DNA of 64,000 bases, from NCBI RefSeq assembly GCF_001425945.1, contig NZ_LMEB01000004.1, forward strand, positions 110,537 through 174,536. Reading direction: 5' to 3'. The notes beneath the pieces are model-generated. The model was given only the letters and a program-made list of their open reading frames with translations, was not told the DNA's origin and ran no database searches. This document shows positions 1-9,838 of this stretch, one piece after another; positions within the stretch are counted from its first letter, which is position 1; every line of letters starts with the position of its first letter. A program made the position numbers and the translations under genes. The DNA comes from Brevundimonas sp. Root1279. Its GTDB lineage: Bacteria; Pseudomonadota; Alphaproteobacteria; Caulobacterales; Caulobacteraceae.

Positions 1-1
1 C

Positions 2-454
2 CAGCGCTTCGACGACACGCCTTCAGCAAAACCGCAGCGCTGGGCCCCGGTCGCCCCGCCGCCGGTGCTGGCGGATCTTGACTGGGCTAACGACGGCCGC
101 GTCTGTCAGGCGAGCCCGCCCGCGGCGCTGATCGAGTTCGCGACAGCGGTCCTGCGCCGCGCCGGACTGAGGCTCGACGGCGCGCCGTCCGTGATTCGTC
201 ATGAGGCGGGAGATCGCGGGCTTCCCGCACGCGCTGAGACGGCGCCGTACGGCTTCGCCATCGATCTGAGCGGTTCGCGGCACGCATTGGAGGGCGGACT
301 GCTGCTTTTCGCCGACAGCGGTGAGCGCGTGTTCGGCTGGAGGGCCGAGGCCGGCGCCCTGACGACCTGGAGCGGGGCGGCGCCCGACATCACCGAGCTG
401 GCGCCGGGCGTCCAGCCGCGGCTCACATTACTCGGCGGCGCCACGCCCCTGTGA
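2..454 (+). CDS. C-terminal part of an unknown protein, cut by the window edge
   Basis: The frame is open from the first complete codon at base 2 to the stop at 454, so this is the last ~150 residues of a longer protein. The first visible stretch is Pro-rich. Near the end, HALEGGLLLFADSGERVFGW followed by EAGALTTW resembles the last strands of the double-stranded beta-helix of 2-oxoglutarate/Fe(II) oxygenases, which have a GG-LLF strand and a later P/A-G-L strand. No HxD metal motif is visible in this part. That family link is a weak inference. The gene converges on gltA and shares the hairpin between them. Confidence 0.6.
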   Translation, partial: QRFDDTPSAKPQRWAPVAPPPVLADLDWANDGRVCQASPPAALIEFATAVLRRAGLRLDGAPSVIRHEAGDRGLPARAETAPYGFAIDLSGSRHALEGGLLLFADSGERVFGWRAEAGALTTWSGAAPDITELAPGVQPRLTLLGGATPL

Positions 455-477
455 CCAGCTGAGCCCCTGAAACGCAA

Positions 478-505
478 AACGCCGGCGGCCCAGGCCGCCG
501 GCGTT
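478..505 (-). terminator. Rho-independent terminator for gltA
   Basis: A perfect 13-base-pair inverted repeat (AACGCCGGCGGCC and its complement) with a 2-base centre lies 23 bases past the gltA stop. On the minus strand it runs into TTTTGCGTTT. The upstream gene on the plus strand converges on the same hairpin, but the T-run favours the gltA direction. Confidence 0.8.
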
Positions 506-528
506 CGCAATTCGTGTCGCGTCTGGGG

Positions 529-1830
<1,302 letters not shown>

Positions 1831-1899
1831 CTCGGCCCCTTGGTCGTCGGTCGGCGGCCTCACGCGGGGGAGGCGGCGCACCGTGTTTCGTGTGGGAAG

Positions 1900-3327
1900 T
1901 CAGATAGTCTGTTGCAGCGCATCATTCAAACGGCCGAGGCTCTCTTCTCGACCCAATGCCGCCAACGTTTTCGCGATGTCGGGTGAAACGGCTCCACCGG
2001 CCAGCGCCGCGCGCATCGCCGGGCCGATCTTGCCGAAGCCGACGGCCTCTTCCTCGGCGAAGGCCTTGAGCTCCGCTTCGAGCGCAAACACGTCCCAGCT
2101 TTCGAACAGGGCGAGGCGATCGCGCAGGCGGCCGATGCGATCGCCGGACTCGCCGGAGAGCAGGCCGCGGCCTTTGTCGTCGATGGCGAGCGGGCGAACC
2201 TTCAGCGTGAAGGCGGTCTGATCGGCCAGTTCCAGCGTGGTCTTGGCGCGGTCCTTCACGAAAGGCATGGCGCGCAGCAGCCGGGCCTCGTCGTCCGGAC
2301 CCAGGTCGTGGCCGCGGGCCAGATGGACGTCGAGAGTCATCTTGGCCAGGCGGTCGTCCTCGGCCAGGCGGATCCAATGCGAGTTGACGTGGGCCAGCTT
2401 GTCGAAGTCGAGGCGGGCTGGGGCCTTGCCGACGCCAGTGAGGTCGAACCACTCGCGCGCCTGCTCGTCGGAGAACAGTTCGTCGTCGCCATGCGCCCAG
2501 CCGAGGCGGGCCAGGTAGTTGCGCATGGCTTCGGGCAGGTAGCCCATGTTGGCGTACTCGTGCACCGCCTGGGCGCCGTGGCGTTTGGACAGCTTGGCCC
2601 CGTCCGGACCGTGGATCAGCGGGATGTGGGCGAAGGTCGGCCGGGTCCAGCCGAGCGCGTCGTAGATCAGGCTCTGGCGGGCGGCGTTGTTCAGGTGGTC
2701 GTCGCCGCGGATGACGTGGGTGACGCCCATGTCGTGGTCGTCGACCACCACAGCGAGGTTGTAGGTCGGGGCGCCGTCCGAGCGCAGGATGACCAGATCG
2801 TCCAGCGCGCTCGACTCCCAGCGGACCGTGCCCTGCACCGCGTCCTCGACCACGACCGGCGCGCCCTGCGGGCGGCGGAAGCGGACAGTGTGCGGCTGTG
2901 TCAGGTCGTCGACGCTCGGCTCGCGGTCGCGCCAGGGCGACTCGAAGGTGCGACCCTCGGCCTTGGCGGCGTCGCGCAGGGCGCCGGTCTCCTCGGCCGA
3001 GAGGAAGTCGCGGTAGGCGTGGCCGGTGGCGAGCAGCTGATTGGCGACCTCGCGGTGGCGCTCGGCGCGGGCGAACTGGAACACCGGCTCTTCGTCGGCG
3101 AACAGCTCAAGCCAGCTGAGGCCGTCGAAGATGGCTTTCACGGCGTCGTCGGTCGAACGCTCGCGGTCAGTGTCCTCCACGCGCACCAGGAATTTGCCGT
3201 TGCGCGCCTTGGCGTACAGATAGTTGAATAACGCTGTTCTGGCTCCGCCGATGTGCAGGTAGCCGGTCGGCGAGGGGGCGAAGCGGGTGACGACTTCGGG
3301 CGTGGAGCTGTCGGACGGGGAGGTCAT
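1900..3327 (-). CDS. gltX: Glutamyl-tRNA synthetase (class I)
   Basis: It charges tRNA-Glu (and possibly tRNA-Gln, which many alphaproteobacteria then amidate) in the cytosol. The 475-residue protein shows both class I ATP-binding signatures: the HIGH-type motif in RFAPSPTGYLHIGG near residue 16 and the KMSKS-type motif as KLSKRHGA around residue 245. The EDTDRERS block is also typical. The ATG overlaps the ATG of the divergent comEC gene by two bases, so the promoter and ribosome site of each gene lie inside or beside the other gene. No strong Shine-Dalgarno is visible upstream. Confidence 0.97.
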   Translation of the reverse strand: MTSPSDSSTPEVVTRFAPSPTGYLHIGGARTALFNYLYAKARNGKFLVRVEDTDRERSTDDAVKAIFDGLSWLELFADEEPVFQFARAERHREVANQLLATGHAYRDFLSAEETGALRDAAKAEGRTFESPWRDREPSVDDLTQPHTVRFRRPQGAPVVVEDAVQGTVRWESSALDDLVILRSDGAPTYNLAVVVDDHDMGVTHVIRGDDHLNNAARQSLIYDALGWTRPTFAHIPLIHGPDGAKLSKRHGAQAVHEYANMGYLPEAMRNYLARLGWAHGDDELFSDEQAREWFDLTGVGKAPARLDFDKLAHVNSHWIRLAEDDRLAKMTLDVHLARGHDLGPDDEARLLRAMPFVKDRAKTTLELADQTAFTLKVRPLAIDDKGRGLLSGESGDRIGRLRDRLALFESWDVFALEAELKAFAEEEAVGFGKIGPAMRAALAGGAVSPDIAKTLAALGREESLGRLNDALQQTI

Positions 3328-5467
3328 GGCGGGCGTTATAGCGCCGGCCTCGGCAAAGCCTAGCGTCAGCGCACGTTTGCGGCCGTTTCTGCGGGACCAG
3401 GTCGCCGCCCAGACCCTGCGCTGGCGGTTGTGGGCGCCCGTGGCCTTCGGGGCCGGCTGCGCCGTCTATTTCGGCTTCAAGGTCGAGCCGCCGCTGTGGG
3501 CGCTGCTGCTTGCGGCCGTCTTGGCCACGGGGCTGTGGGGCGGGACCCGGCGGCTGGGATGGTCGCGAGCGCGGACCCTGCCGCTGATGCTGCTTGCCTG
3601 CCTCGCCCTGGGGATGGCGGCGGCGAAGTTGCGGAGCGACGCTGTTGCGGCGCCGATCGCGCCGACGCTGGCTGAACCGACGGTGATCGAGGCCTGGGTC
3701 GTCGATGTCGACAGCCCGGGCTCGGCGGGGCCGCGGGTCATCCTGGCGCCGGTGCGGATCGAAGGGCTGGCGCCGGAGGATACGCCAGTCAGGATCCGCG
3801 CCACGGTGCGGGGCGTCGCGCCGGAGCCGGGGCAGGCGATCCGGCTGTTCGCCATCCTCAACCCGCCGCCGGCCCCCGCCGCGCCGGGCGCCTACGACTT
3901 CGGGCGCAATGCCTGGTTCCAACGCATGGGCGGGGTGGCTTTCGCGCTCGGGGAGACGCGGCCGGCCTGGCTGGAGCGGGCGCCGTGGCGGCTCCGTGCG
4001 GTGATGGCCGTCAACGGGATGCGCTACGACCTGGCCCAGCGGATCGTGGCGCGGCAAGGGGCGCGGGCCGGCGGCGTGGCGGCGGCCATGACCACGGGGC
4101 ATGAAGCGTGGCTCGATCCGGCCGAGGTCGAGATCATGCGCGACTCCGGCCTGGCCCACATCCTCTCGATCTCGGGCCTGCATATGGCCGTGGTCGGCGG
4201 CTTCGCCTTCTTCCTCGCCCGGTTCCTGATCGCGGCGATCCCCTGGCTCGCCCTGCGCGTGCCTGGCAAGAAGGTCGCCGCCTGGGTCGGGCTGATCGCG
4301 GTCGGGAGCTATCTGGTCGTGTCCGGCTCGCCGCCGCCGGCGGAGCGGGCCGCGGTCACCGCCTCGATCGCCTTCCTGGCCATCCTGCTCGACCGCCAGG
4401 CCATCACCATGCACGCCCTGGCCGTCGCCGCCTTCGTGGTCCTGTTGCTCCAGCCCGAGGCCATCGTCACGCCGGGCTTCCAGATGTCCTTCGCCGCCAC
4501 GGCCGCCCTGGTCGCCCTGGTCGAGGCCTGGCCGCAGCGACCGCGCGAGATCTCCGCGCCGTGGCCGATCCTCGCCGTCCAGCGGGTCGGCGCCTGGGTC
4601 GGGGCGGCGGTGCTGGCCAGCCTGGTGGCGGGGGCGGCGACCGGGCCGTTCGCGCTGCAACATTTCAACCGGACGGCCATGTACGGGCTCGGCGCCAACC
4701 TAGCGACGGCCCCGCTGTCGGACTTCCTGATCATGCCGGCGCTGGCGATCGGGGCGGTGCTGGAGCCGCTGGGGCTGGGCGGCCTGTTCCTGTGGCTGGC
4801 CGCCAAGGGGATCGAGCTGATGCTGGCCATCGGCGAATGGACCGCAGGTCTGCCCGGCGCAGTGCGGACGGTGGCGAGCGCACCGTCCATCGCCCTGCCG
4901 GTCGCCTTCCTGGGCGTGCTGTTCTGCTGCCTGTGGCGCGGGCCGCTGCGCTGGCTGGGGCTGCCGCTGGCGGCGGCGGTGCTGGTCTGGCCGCGCCCGG
5001 CGCCGCCCGACGTCTGGATCGGCGACGGCGGGACCCAGACGGCCTATGTCGCGGCGGGGGAGGCGGTCGTGCTGCGCCCCGGCGTGCGCCAGTTCGCCGT
5101 CGACGTCTGGTCGCGTCGCCGCGGTCTGGCGGCGGTCGAGCGGCCGGTCGAGGGCTGGACGTGCGAGCGCACGTCGTGCCGGCCCCAGACCGCGGGCCCG
5201 CTGGCCCTGTGGTGGGGCGCCCGCGCGCCCTCGGCGGAGGATCTGGATGCGATGTGCCGCAGCGCTTCCGTTGTCAGCGTGCGAGCCGTGGTGGTGAGTC
5301 TGCCGGCTTCATGCCGGGCGCGGCTGGTGCTGGACGGGCGCGACTATGCCCAGGGCGGGGCGGTGGAGCTGAGTAGGGACGACGGCGGAGGTTGGCGGGC
5401 GCTCTGGACAGCGCAGGTGCGGGGCGAACGGCCGTGGAGCCGCTATGGAAACACCGCTGCCGATTAG
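3326..5467 (+). CDS. comEC: ComEC/Rec2-family DNA-uptake membrane protein
   Basis: ComEC forms the inner-membrane channel that takes up single-stranded DNA in natural transformation. The 713-residue product has N-terminal membrane segments and a soluble OB-like region (about residues 100-200). A polytopic competence domain follows, with the conserved HILSISGLHMAVVGG motif near residue 280 and a later PGFQMSFAAT motif. The C-terminus is periplasmic or soluble but shows no HxHxDH motif, so the metallo-beta-lactamase nuclease-like domain of full-length ComEC is missing or degenerate. The start ATG at 3326 has GGGGAGG two bases upstream and overlaps the gltX start. An earlier in-frame start would lie inside gltX and is rejected. 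Confidence 0.9.
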   Translation: MAGVIAPASAKPSVSARLRPFLRDQVAAQTLRWRLWAPVAFGAGCAVYFGFKVEPPLWALLLAAVLATGLWGGTRRLGWSRARTLPLMLLACLALGMAAAKLRSDAVAAPIAPTLAEPTVIEAWVVDVDSPGSAGPRVILAPVRIEGLAPEDTPVRIRATVRGVAPEPGQAIRLFAILNPPPAPAAPGAYDFGRNAWFQRMGGVAFALGETRPAWLERAPWRLRAVMAVNGMRYDLAQRIVARQGARAGGVAAAMTTGHEAWLDPAEVEIMRDSGLAHILSISGLHMAVVGGFAFFLARFLIAAIPWLALRVPGKKVAAWVGLIAVGSYLVVSGSPPPAERAAVTASIAFLAILLDRQAITMHALAVAAFVVLLLQPEAIVTPGFQMSFAATAALVALVEAWPQRPREISAPWPILAVQRVGAWVGAAVLASLVAGAATGPFALQHFNRTAMYGLGANLATAPLSDFLIMPALAIGAVLEPLGLGGLFLWLAAKGIELMLAIGEWTAGLPGAVRTVASAPSIALPVAFLGVLFCCLWRGPLRWLGLPLAAAVLVWPRPAPPDVWIGDGGTQTAYVAAGEAVVLRPGVRQFAVDVWSRRRGLAAVERPVEGWTCERTSCRPQTAGPLALWWGARAPSAEDLDAMCRSASVVSVRAVVVSLPASCRARLVLDGRDYAQGGAVELSRDDGGGWRALWTAQVRGERPWSRYGNTAAD

Positions 5468-5481
5468 GGGCCACCTTGTCA

Positions 5482-5511
5482 TCCCGGACACCGCGCAGCG
5501 GTGATCCGGGA
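5482..5511. repeat. Palindromic hairpin in the comEC-lexA convergent gap
   Basis: The outer arms TCCCGGA/TCCGGGA enclose inner arms CACCGC/GCGGTG with a GCA loop and one unpaired A, giving an almost perfect 13-pair stem. There is no T-run. Similar hairpins are common as dispersed intergenic elements in high-GC alphaproteobacteria. It may also help end comEC transcription. Confidence 0.6.
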
Positions 5512-5646
5512 CGGGGAGGCCCGGACTTGTGGGGGCCCTTCCGGAGATCGCAACACGATCATCCGGAAGAAGGGCGGCTGCTCCATCCAGTCTCCCGGAT
5601 AGCCGCTGACGCGCCTTCCGGGAGAAGGTTGAGGGTGCGGGAGGCG

Positions 5647-5683
5647 TCCCCGATCTCCCCGGCTTCGCCGGGGCCGTCGGGGA
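5647..5683. repeat. Nested hairpin, possible bidirectional terminator
   Basis: The outer arms TCCCCGA/TCGGGGA flank inner arms CCCCGGC/GCCGGGG with a TTC loop, separated by 3-base bulges on both sides. It lies 55 bases past the lexA stop in the convergent comEC-lexA interval. The rest of 5468-5737 is GC-rich and shows no supported gene. Confidence 0.55.
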
Positions 5684-5737
5684 TGACAAGGGCCGGGCTC
5701 GTCGGGAACGACAAGCGCCTACTTGGCGATCTCGCCG

Positions 5738-6430
5738 TCAGTGATAGCGGCGGATGAGGCCGACCAGCTTGCCCTGGACTGCGACCTGATCGGAGCCATA
5801 GATCTTGGTCTCGTAGTGTCGGTTGGCCGGCTCGAGGGCGATCGAGGCGCCCTTCTTGCGGAGCCGCTTCAGGGTGGCCTGCTCGCCCTCGACCAGGGCC
5901 ACGACGATCTCGCCGGACGTGGCGTTGTCGGTCGATTTGATGATCACCAGGTCGCCGTTGAGGATGCCGGCCTCGATCATCGAGTCGCCCTCGATCTCGA
6001 GCAGATAGTGGTCGCCCGAGCCGAGCATGGCCTCGGGCACCGGATAGCGGGCGGTTTCGTGCTCGATAGCGTCGATGGGGGTGCCGGCGGCGATCTTGCC
6101 CATCAGGGAGAGTTCGCGGGTGTCATTGGCCGCTTCGGCGGCTTTCGCACGGCCGCCGCCCTCGATCACGCCCGGCTTGAAGCCGGCATGGCCGCGCGGC
6201 GCGCCGGCGGTGGCCTGCTCCGGCAGTTTGGTGACCTCCAGCGCCCGGGCGCGGTGCGCCAGGCGGCGGATGAAGCCGCGCTCCTCCAGCGCCGTGATCA
6301 GCCGGTGGATGCCCGACTTGGACGCCAGGTCGAGCGCCTCCTTCATCTCGTCGAAGGAGGGCGAGACGCCAGTCTCCTGAATCCGCTCGTGAATGAACAT
6401 GAGCAGTTCGTGCTGTTTGCGGGTGAGCAT
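5738..6430 (-). CDS. lexA: LexA repressor, SOS regulator
   Basis: It represses the SOS regulon and cleaves itself when RecA is activated. The 230-residue product has an N-terminal winged helix-turn-helix ([17 protein letters not shown] onward) and a C-terminal S24 peptidase fold. The Ala-Gly cleavage site lies in [10 protein letters not shown], the catalytic Ser in [12 protein letters not shown] and the catalytic Lys in [10 protein letters not shown]. The start at 6430 is set by the family N-terminus and a GAGAGG ribosome site; a longer upstream frame is not conserved. A perfect alphaproteobacterial SOS box lies 66 bases upstream, consistent with autoregulation. Confidence 0.97.
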   Translation of the reverse strand: MLTRKQHELLMFIHERIQETGVSPSFDEMKEALDLASKSGIHRLITALEERGFIRRLAHRARALEVTKLPEQATAGAPRGHAGFKPGVIEGGGRAKAAEAANDTRELSLMGKIAAGTPIDAIEHETARYPVPEAMLGSGDHYLLEIEGDSMIEAGILNGDLVIIKSTDNATSGEIVVALVEGEQATLKRLRKKGASIALEPANRHYETKIYGSDQVAVQGKLVGLIRRYH

Positions 6431-6495
6431 GGCGACCTCTCGGCGAATCCCGTTGCGAGAAACGTAGCGGAACAAACCGCAAACGTCCACAAGGT

Positions 6496-6510
6496 GTTCC
6501 TGAGGTGTTC
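6496..6510 (-). promoter_or_regulatory. LexA (SOS) box upstream of lexA
   Basis: The plus strand reads GTTC-CTGAGGT-GTTC, an exact match to the alphaproteobacterial LexA consensus GTTC-N7-GTTC. It is 66 bases before the lexA ATG. A partial second site, GAAC-N7-AAAC, lies at 6470-6484, nearer the gene. Confidence 0.85.
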
Positions 6511-6525
6511 CGGTTAAGAGGAGGT

Positions 6526-7083
6526 TTACGGCGAAGCTGGCACCGGGGTGCCCCGAGTGTAGACGATGAAGGCCGAAGCGACTGCGATGACAGCAGACCT
6601 GCCGGTAGGTGAAAAGCCAAAGGCCCTGAGATCGTCGGGTATCACGATTGTGACACTGCTGGCGGTATTGGGAGGAGCGATAGCGGGCCCTGTGAGGGAC
6701 AGCACGGCTTTCTCCCCGGCCCCATGATTAGGATGGAGCGCGATACGCCATCCGTCTGAAGTTGCGGCAGGCAAAGCCCCACCCCAAATGCCCGCAAGCG
6801 GTACGGTTTCGTCAGCTAGCGGACCGACCCCTTTCGCCACTGGACGAGACAGTCCGGGCGGGGCGTGTGGCTCACCAGGCTCGTCGTCTCCCGTCAGCCA
6901 CTGTCCCAAGGCGCAGTCAAACACGCCCAATCCGTTCCACGAGTCGATAAGAAGCACATCGCTGGCTTGGCCGAAGCCGCAGTGCCGCAAGCCGCCGATG
7001 CCGAAACTGCCGACGAAGGCCCAAGGGGTCGGTAAGGGCACGCTGTGGGATACGAAGGGGTGTTGGAGATTGTTGGGATTCAT
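6526..7083 (-). CDS. Hypothetical protein, orphan gene between trpC and lexA
   Basis: I do not recognise this 185-residue protein. A good ribosome site, GGAGGA, is placed 5 bases before the ATG ([10 protein letters not shown]), supporting a real gene. The protein has no clear signal peptide or motif; it is rich in Gly, Pro and Trp, and its last ~40 residues ([14 protein letters not shown]) include a short hydrophobic run. Base composition is noticeably less GC-rich than its neighbours, which hints at acquisition. In many alphaproteobacteria moaC and moeA occupy this interval; they are absent here. The gene reads with the trp and lexA genes on the minus strand. Confidence 0.65.
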   Translation of the reverse strand: MNPNNLQHPFVSHSVPLPTPWAFVGSFGIGGLRHCGFGQASDVLLIDSWNGLGVFDCALGQWLTGDDEPGEPHAPPGLSRPVAKGVGPLADETVPLAGIWGGALPAATSDGWRIALHPNHGAGEKAVLSLTGPAIAPPNTASSVTIVIPDDLRAFGFSPTGRSAVIAVASAFIVYTRGTPVPASP

Positions 7084-7112
7084 CCAATCCTCCGGTGTGA
7101 AGCGTCGAAGCC

Positions 7113-7904
7113 CTACCCCAGCAACGCCCGCGTCGCCGCTTCCACGTCGTCCTGCCGCATCAGGCTCTCGCCGACGAGGATCGCCTGCGCGTGCGCCTCG
7201 GCCACGCGCTCGACGTCGTCGGCGGTGAAGATGCCGCTCTCGGCGACCAGCAGGGCGCGGACCGGGCTCAGCATGGACAGGCGCTCGGTCGTGTCGAGGT
7301 CGACCTCGAAGGTGCGCAGGGAACGGTTGTTCACGCCGACCAGATCGCCGCCCAGCTCACAGGCGCGGGCCATCTCGGCCTCGTCGTGGGTCTCGATCAG
7401 GGCGTCCATGCCGAAGCGCTCGGCCTCGGCCAGCAGTTCGGCGGCCAGCCGGTCGTCGATCATGGCGAGGATGATCAGGATGCAGTCGGCGCCGAGCGCG
7501 CGGCTCTCGGCCACCTGCCAGGGGTCGACGAGGAAGTCCTTGCGCAGGCAGGGCAGGCGGGTCGCGTCGCGCGCCGCGGCCAGGAATGCGTCGTCGCCCT
7601 GGAAGCTCGGCGCGTCGGTCAGCACCGACAGGCAGGCGGCGCCGCCGCGCTCATAGGCCCTGGCGAGGGCCGGCGGGTCGAAGTCTTGGCGGATCAGGCC
7701 CTTGGACGGGCTGGCCTTCTTGATCTCGGCGATCAGCGCCGGACGGCCTGACAGCTCGAAACGGTCTTCGAGGGCGGCGCGGAAGCCGCGCGGCGGAGAG
7801 GCCTCGCGGGCGCGGGCCTCGACGGCGTCCTGCGACAGGGCGGCCTTGCGGGCGGCCACATCTTCACGCTTGTAGGCGGCGATCCGTTCCAGCACGTCGG
7901 TCAC
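7113..7904 (-). CDS. trpC: Indole-3-glycerol phosphate synthase
   Basis: It closes the indole ring from CdRP in tryptophan synthesis. The 263-residue TIM-barrel protein carries the family blocks [20 protein letters not shown] (first catalytic Lys and phosphate site), [26 protein letters not shown] and AESGI. The start is a GTG at 7904 that overlaps the trpD stop (GTGA), so translation is probably coupled. A much longer frame reading back into trpD is a shadow. It is the last gene of a trpG-trpD-trpC unit. Confidence 0.96.
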   Translation of the reverse strand: MTDVLERIAAYKREDVAARKAALSQDAVEARAREASPPRGFRAALEDRFELSGRPALIAEIKKASPSKGLIRQDFDPPALARAYERGGAACLSVLTDAPSFQGDDAFLAAARDATRLPCLRKDFLVDPWQVAESRALGADCILIILAMIDDRLAAELLAEAERFGMDALIETHDEAEMARACELGGDLVGVNNRSLRTFEVDLDTTERLSMLSPVRALLVAESGIFTADDVERVAEAHAQAILVGESLMRQDDVEAATRALLG

Positions 7905-8938
7905 TGGGCGTCTTCCTCCTCGATCGGGGCGTTGGAGGCCTCGACCAGTTCGGCCAGGGCCTTGGCGGCGCGTCCGTCGTCGATGACGGCGGCGGCCTGG
8001 GCGGCGCCCTCGGCCAGGTCGGCGGCCTTGTCGGCCACCACCAGGGCGGCGGCGGCGTTCAGCAGCACCACCTCGCGATACGGGCCGGTTTCGCCCGCCA
8101 GCAGGGCGCGCAGGGCCGCGGCGTTCTCCTCGGCGTCGCCGCCGCGGATGTCCTCGATGGAGGCGCGCGGCAGGCCGGCGTCCTCTGGCGTGACGGTGAA
8201 ACGGCGCACCGCGCCGTCCCTCCACTCCGCCACCTCGGTCTCGCCCGTCGTGGTCAGCTCGTCGAGACCCTGGCCGTGGACGGTCCAGGCCCGCTCGGCG
8301 CCGAGCCGGCCCAGCACCTCGGCCAGAGGCTCGAGCAGGCGCGGATCATAGACGCCCATCACCTGCCGCTTGGCGCCGGCCGGGTTCGACAACGGCCCGA
8401 GCAGGTTGAACACCGTGCGGAAGCCGATCTCGGCCCGCACCGGTCCGACGTGACGCATGGCCCCGTGGTAGGTCGGGGCGAACAGGAAGGCGATGCCGGC
8501 CCGGTCCAGCGAGCGGTGCTGCTGCTTCGGGGTGGCGGCCAGATTGACGCCCAGCGCGGCCAGCACGTCGGACGAGCCGGACTTGGAGCTCAGCGCCCGG
8601 TTGCCGTGCTTGGCCACCTTCAGCCCGGCGCCGGCCAGCACCAGGGCCGCGGCGGTGGAGATGTTGTAGGTGTGCTGCCCGTCGCCGCCGGTGCCGCAGG
8701 TGTCGATGACGTCCCACGGATGGTCGAGCGACAGCGCGGCCTCGCGCATGGCGGTCGCGAAGGCGGCGATCTCGCCGACCGTCTCGCCGCGGATGCGCAG
8801 GGCGGTGACCGCCGCCGCGACCTGGGCGGGGGTCGGCTCGCCGCGCAGGCAGGCGGCGAAGAAGGCGTGCGCCTCCTGGTCCGACAGCACGCGGCCGTCG
8901 ACCAGCTTGGCCAGCAGGGGCTTGAAACCGTCGGACAC
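7901..8938 (-). CDS. trpD: Anthranilate phosphoribosyltransferase
   Basis: It transfers phosphoribose from PRPP to anthranilate, the second committed step to tryptophan. The 345-residue product shows the PRPP-binding CGTGGDG loop and the [21 protein letters not shown] segment typical of the family. The start is a GTG two bases after the trpG stop, and the stop overlaps the trpC start, so the three genes form one tight operon. Confidence 0.96.
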   Translation of the reverse strand: MSDGFKPLLAKLVDGRVLSDQEAHAFFAACLRGEPTPAQVAAAVTALRIRGETVGEIAAFATAMREAALSLDHPWDVIDTCGTGGDGQHTYNISTAAALVLAGAGLKVAKHGNRALSSKSGSSDVLAALGVNLAATPKQQHRSLDRAGIAFLFAPTYHGAMRHVGPVRAEIGFRTVFNLLGPLSNPAGAKRQVMGVYDPRLLEPLAEVLGRLGAERAWTVHGQGLDELTTTGETEVAEWRDGAVRRFTVTPEDAGLPRASIEDIRGGDAEENAAALRALLAGETGPYREVVLLNAAAALVVADKAADLAEGAAQAAAVIDDGRAAKALAELVEASNAPIEEEDAQ

Positions 8939-8940
8939 GC

Positions 8941-9531
8941 TCAGACCATCGCCCGGCGCTTGACGCCTGCCAAATCAAGGAAGTTGGCCAGCAGGTCATG
9001 GCCGTGTTCGGTGGCGATCGATTCGGGGTGGAACTGCACCCCGTGGATCGGCCGGGTCTTGTGGGCCAGGCCCATGATCTCGCCGTCGGCGGTCCAGGCG
9101 GTGACCTCCAGCACGTCCGGCAGGGTCTCCCGCTTGACGGCCAGCGAATGGTAGCGCGTCGCCGTAAAGGGCGAGGGCAGGCCGCGGAACACGCTCTTGC
9201 CCTCGTGCAGCATGGGCGAGGTCTTGCCGTGCATCAGGGTCTTGGCTCGGATCACGTCGCCGCCGAAGGCCTGGCCCATGGCCTGGTGGCCCAGGCAGAC
9301 GCCGAAGATCGGCATCTCCAGCGGCGCGGTGTCGAGCAGGGCCAGGCAGATGCCGGCCTCGTTCGGCGTGCACGGCCCCGGGGACAGCAGCACGGCCTCG
9401 GGCTTCAGCGCCCAGGCCTCGGCCGCGGTCAGGTCGTCGTTGCGCACCACGTGCGTCTCCGCGCCCAGCTCCGCGAGGTAGTGGACGAGGTTGTAGGTGA
9501 AGCTGTCGTAGTTATCGACGACGAGGATCAT
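8941..9531 (-). CDS. trpG: Anthranilate synthase component II (glutamine amidotransferase)
   Basis: It supplies ammonia from glutamine to TrpE. The 196-residue class I amidotransferase has its nucleophile in [11 protein letters not shown], the oxyanion strand [11 protein letters not shown] and the His-Glu pair in [14 protein letters not shown]. It starts with [15 protein letters not shown], as is usual. It is separated from trpE by a short interval holding a small opposite-strand gene, so it may have its own promoter. I saw no Trp-rich leader peptide upstream. Confidence 0.96.
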   Translation of the reverse strand: MILVVDNYDSFTYNLVHYLAELGAETHVVRNDDLTAAEAWALKPEAVLLSPGPCTPNEAGICLALLDTAPLEMPIFGVCLGHQAMGQAFGGDVIRAKTLMHGKTSPMLHEGKSVFRGLPSPFTATRYHSLAVKRETLPDVLEVTAWTADGEIMGLAHKTRPIHGVQFHPESIATEHGHDLLANFLDLAGVKRRAMV

Positions 9532-9634
9532 GGCTCTGGTTCTTAGGGGGTGGGGGCCGTCGCGCCAACAGCCGGGATGTGTAAGTGTCCGTTAACCATG
9601 ATCGGTCGAAGTGACGCGGCAACAGGGGGCGGCG

Positions 9635-9838
9635 ATGATTGACGAGCGAATCGAACAGGCCCGCCTGCTGCTGGTCGCGCCCGAGGTCCGCCACAGCCCG
9701 TGGCTGACGCTGGGCGCGGCCGGGCTGGCCGCTGCAGGGGCGCTGTTGATGGCCGGGGTGTTCGTGCTGGGCCCCGGCGTCCGATTCGAGGACCCGGCGT
9801 ACATGCAAGGGTCCGGTTACCTGTTGCCGAACGGATAG
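9635..9838 (+). CDS. Small single-pass membrane protein nested in the trp locus
   Basis: A 67-residue frame starts with ATG behind AGGGGGCGGCG, a strong ribosome site. A GTG eight codons upstream is possible but has no such site. The protein has a charged N-terminus (MIDERIEQARLL), one hydrophobic helix (about residues 26-46, LGAAGLAAAGALLMAGVFVLG) and a short polar tail. It lies on the plus strand between trpG and trpE, and its last 22 bases overlap the 3' end of trpE tail to tail. I do not recognise the family. The ribosome site and helix argue that it is real. Confidence 0.6.
   Translation: MIDERIEQARLLLVAPEVRHSPWLTLGAAGLAAAGALLMAGVFVLGPGVRFEDPAYMQGSGYLLPNG

Noticed and set aside
1..454. 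Confident 2-oxoglutarate oxygenase call for the partial first gene
   Set aside because: Only C-terminal strands are visible and no HxD metal motif lies in the window, so it is left as unknown.
6514..6528. CtrA-like TTAA-N7-TTTA near lexA
   Set aside because: One base differs from the TTAA-N7-TTAA consensus, the site overlaps the end of the upstream gene, and no independent support exists.
9532..9634. Trp leader peptide/attenuator before trpG
   Set aside because: The short frame [11 protein letters not shown] present on the minus strand has no tandem Trp codons and no alternating hairpins were seen.
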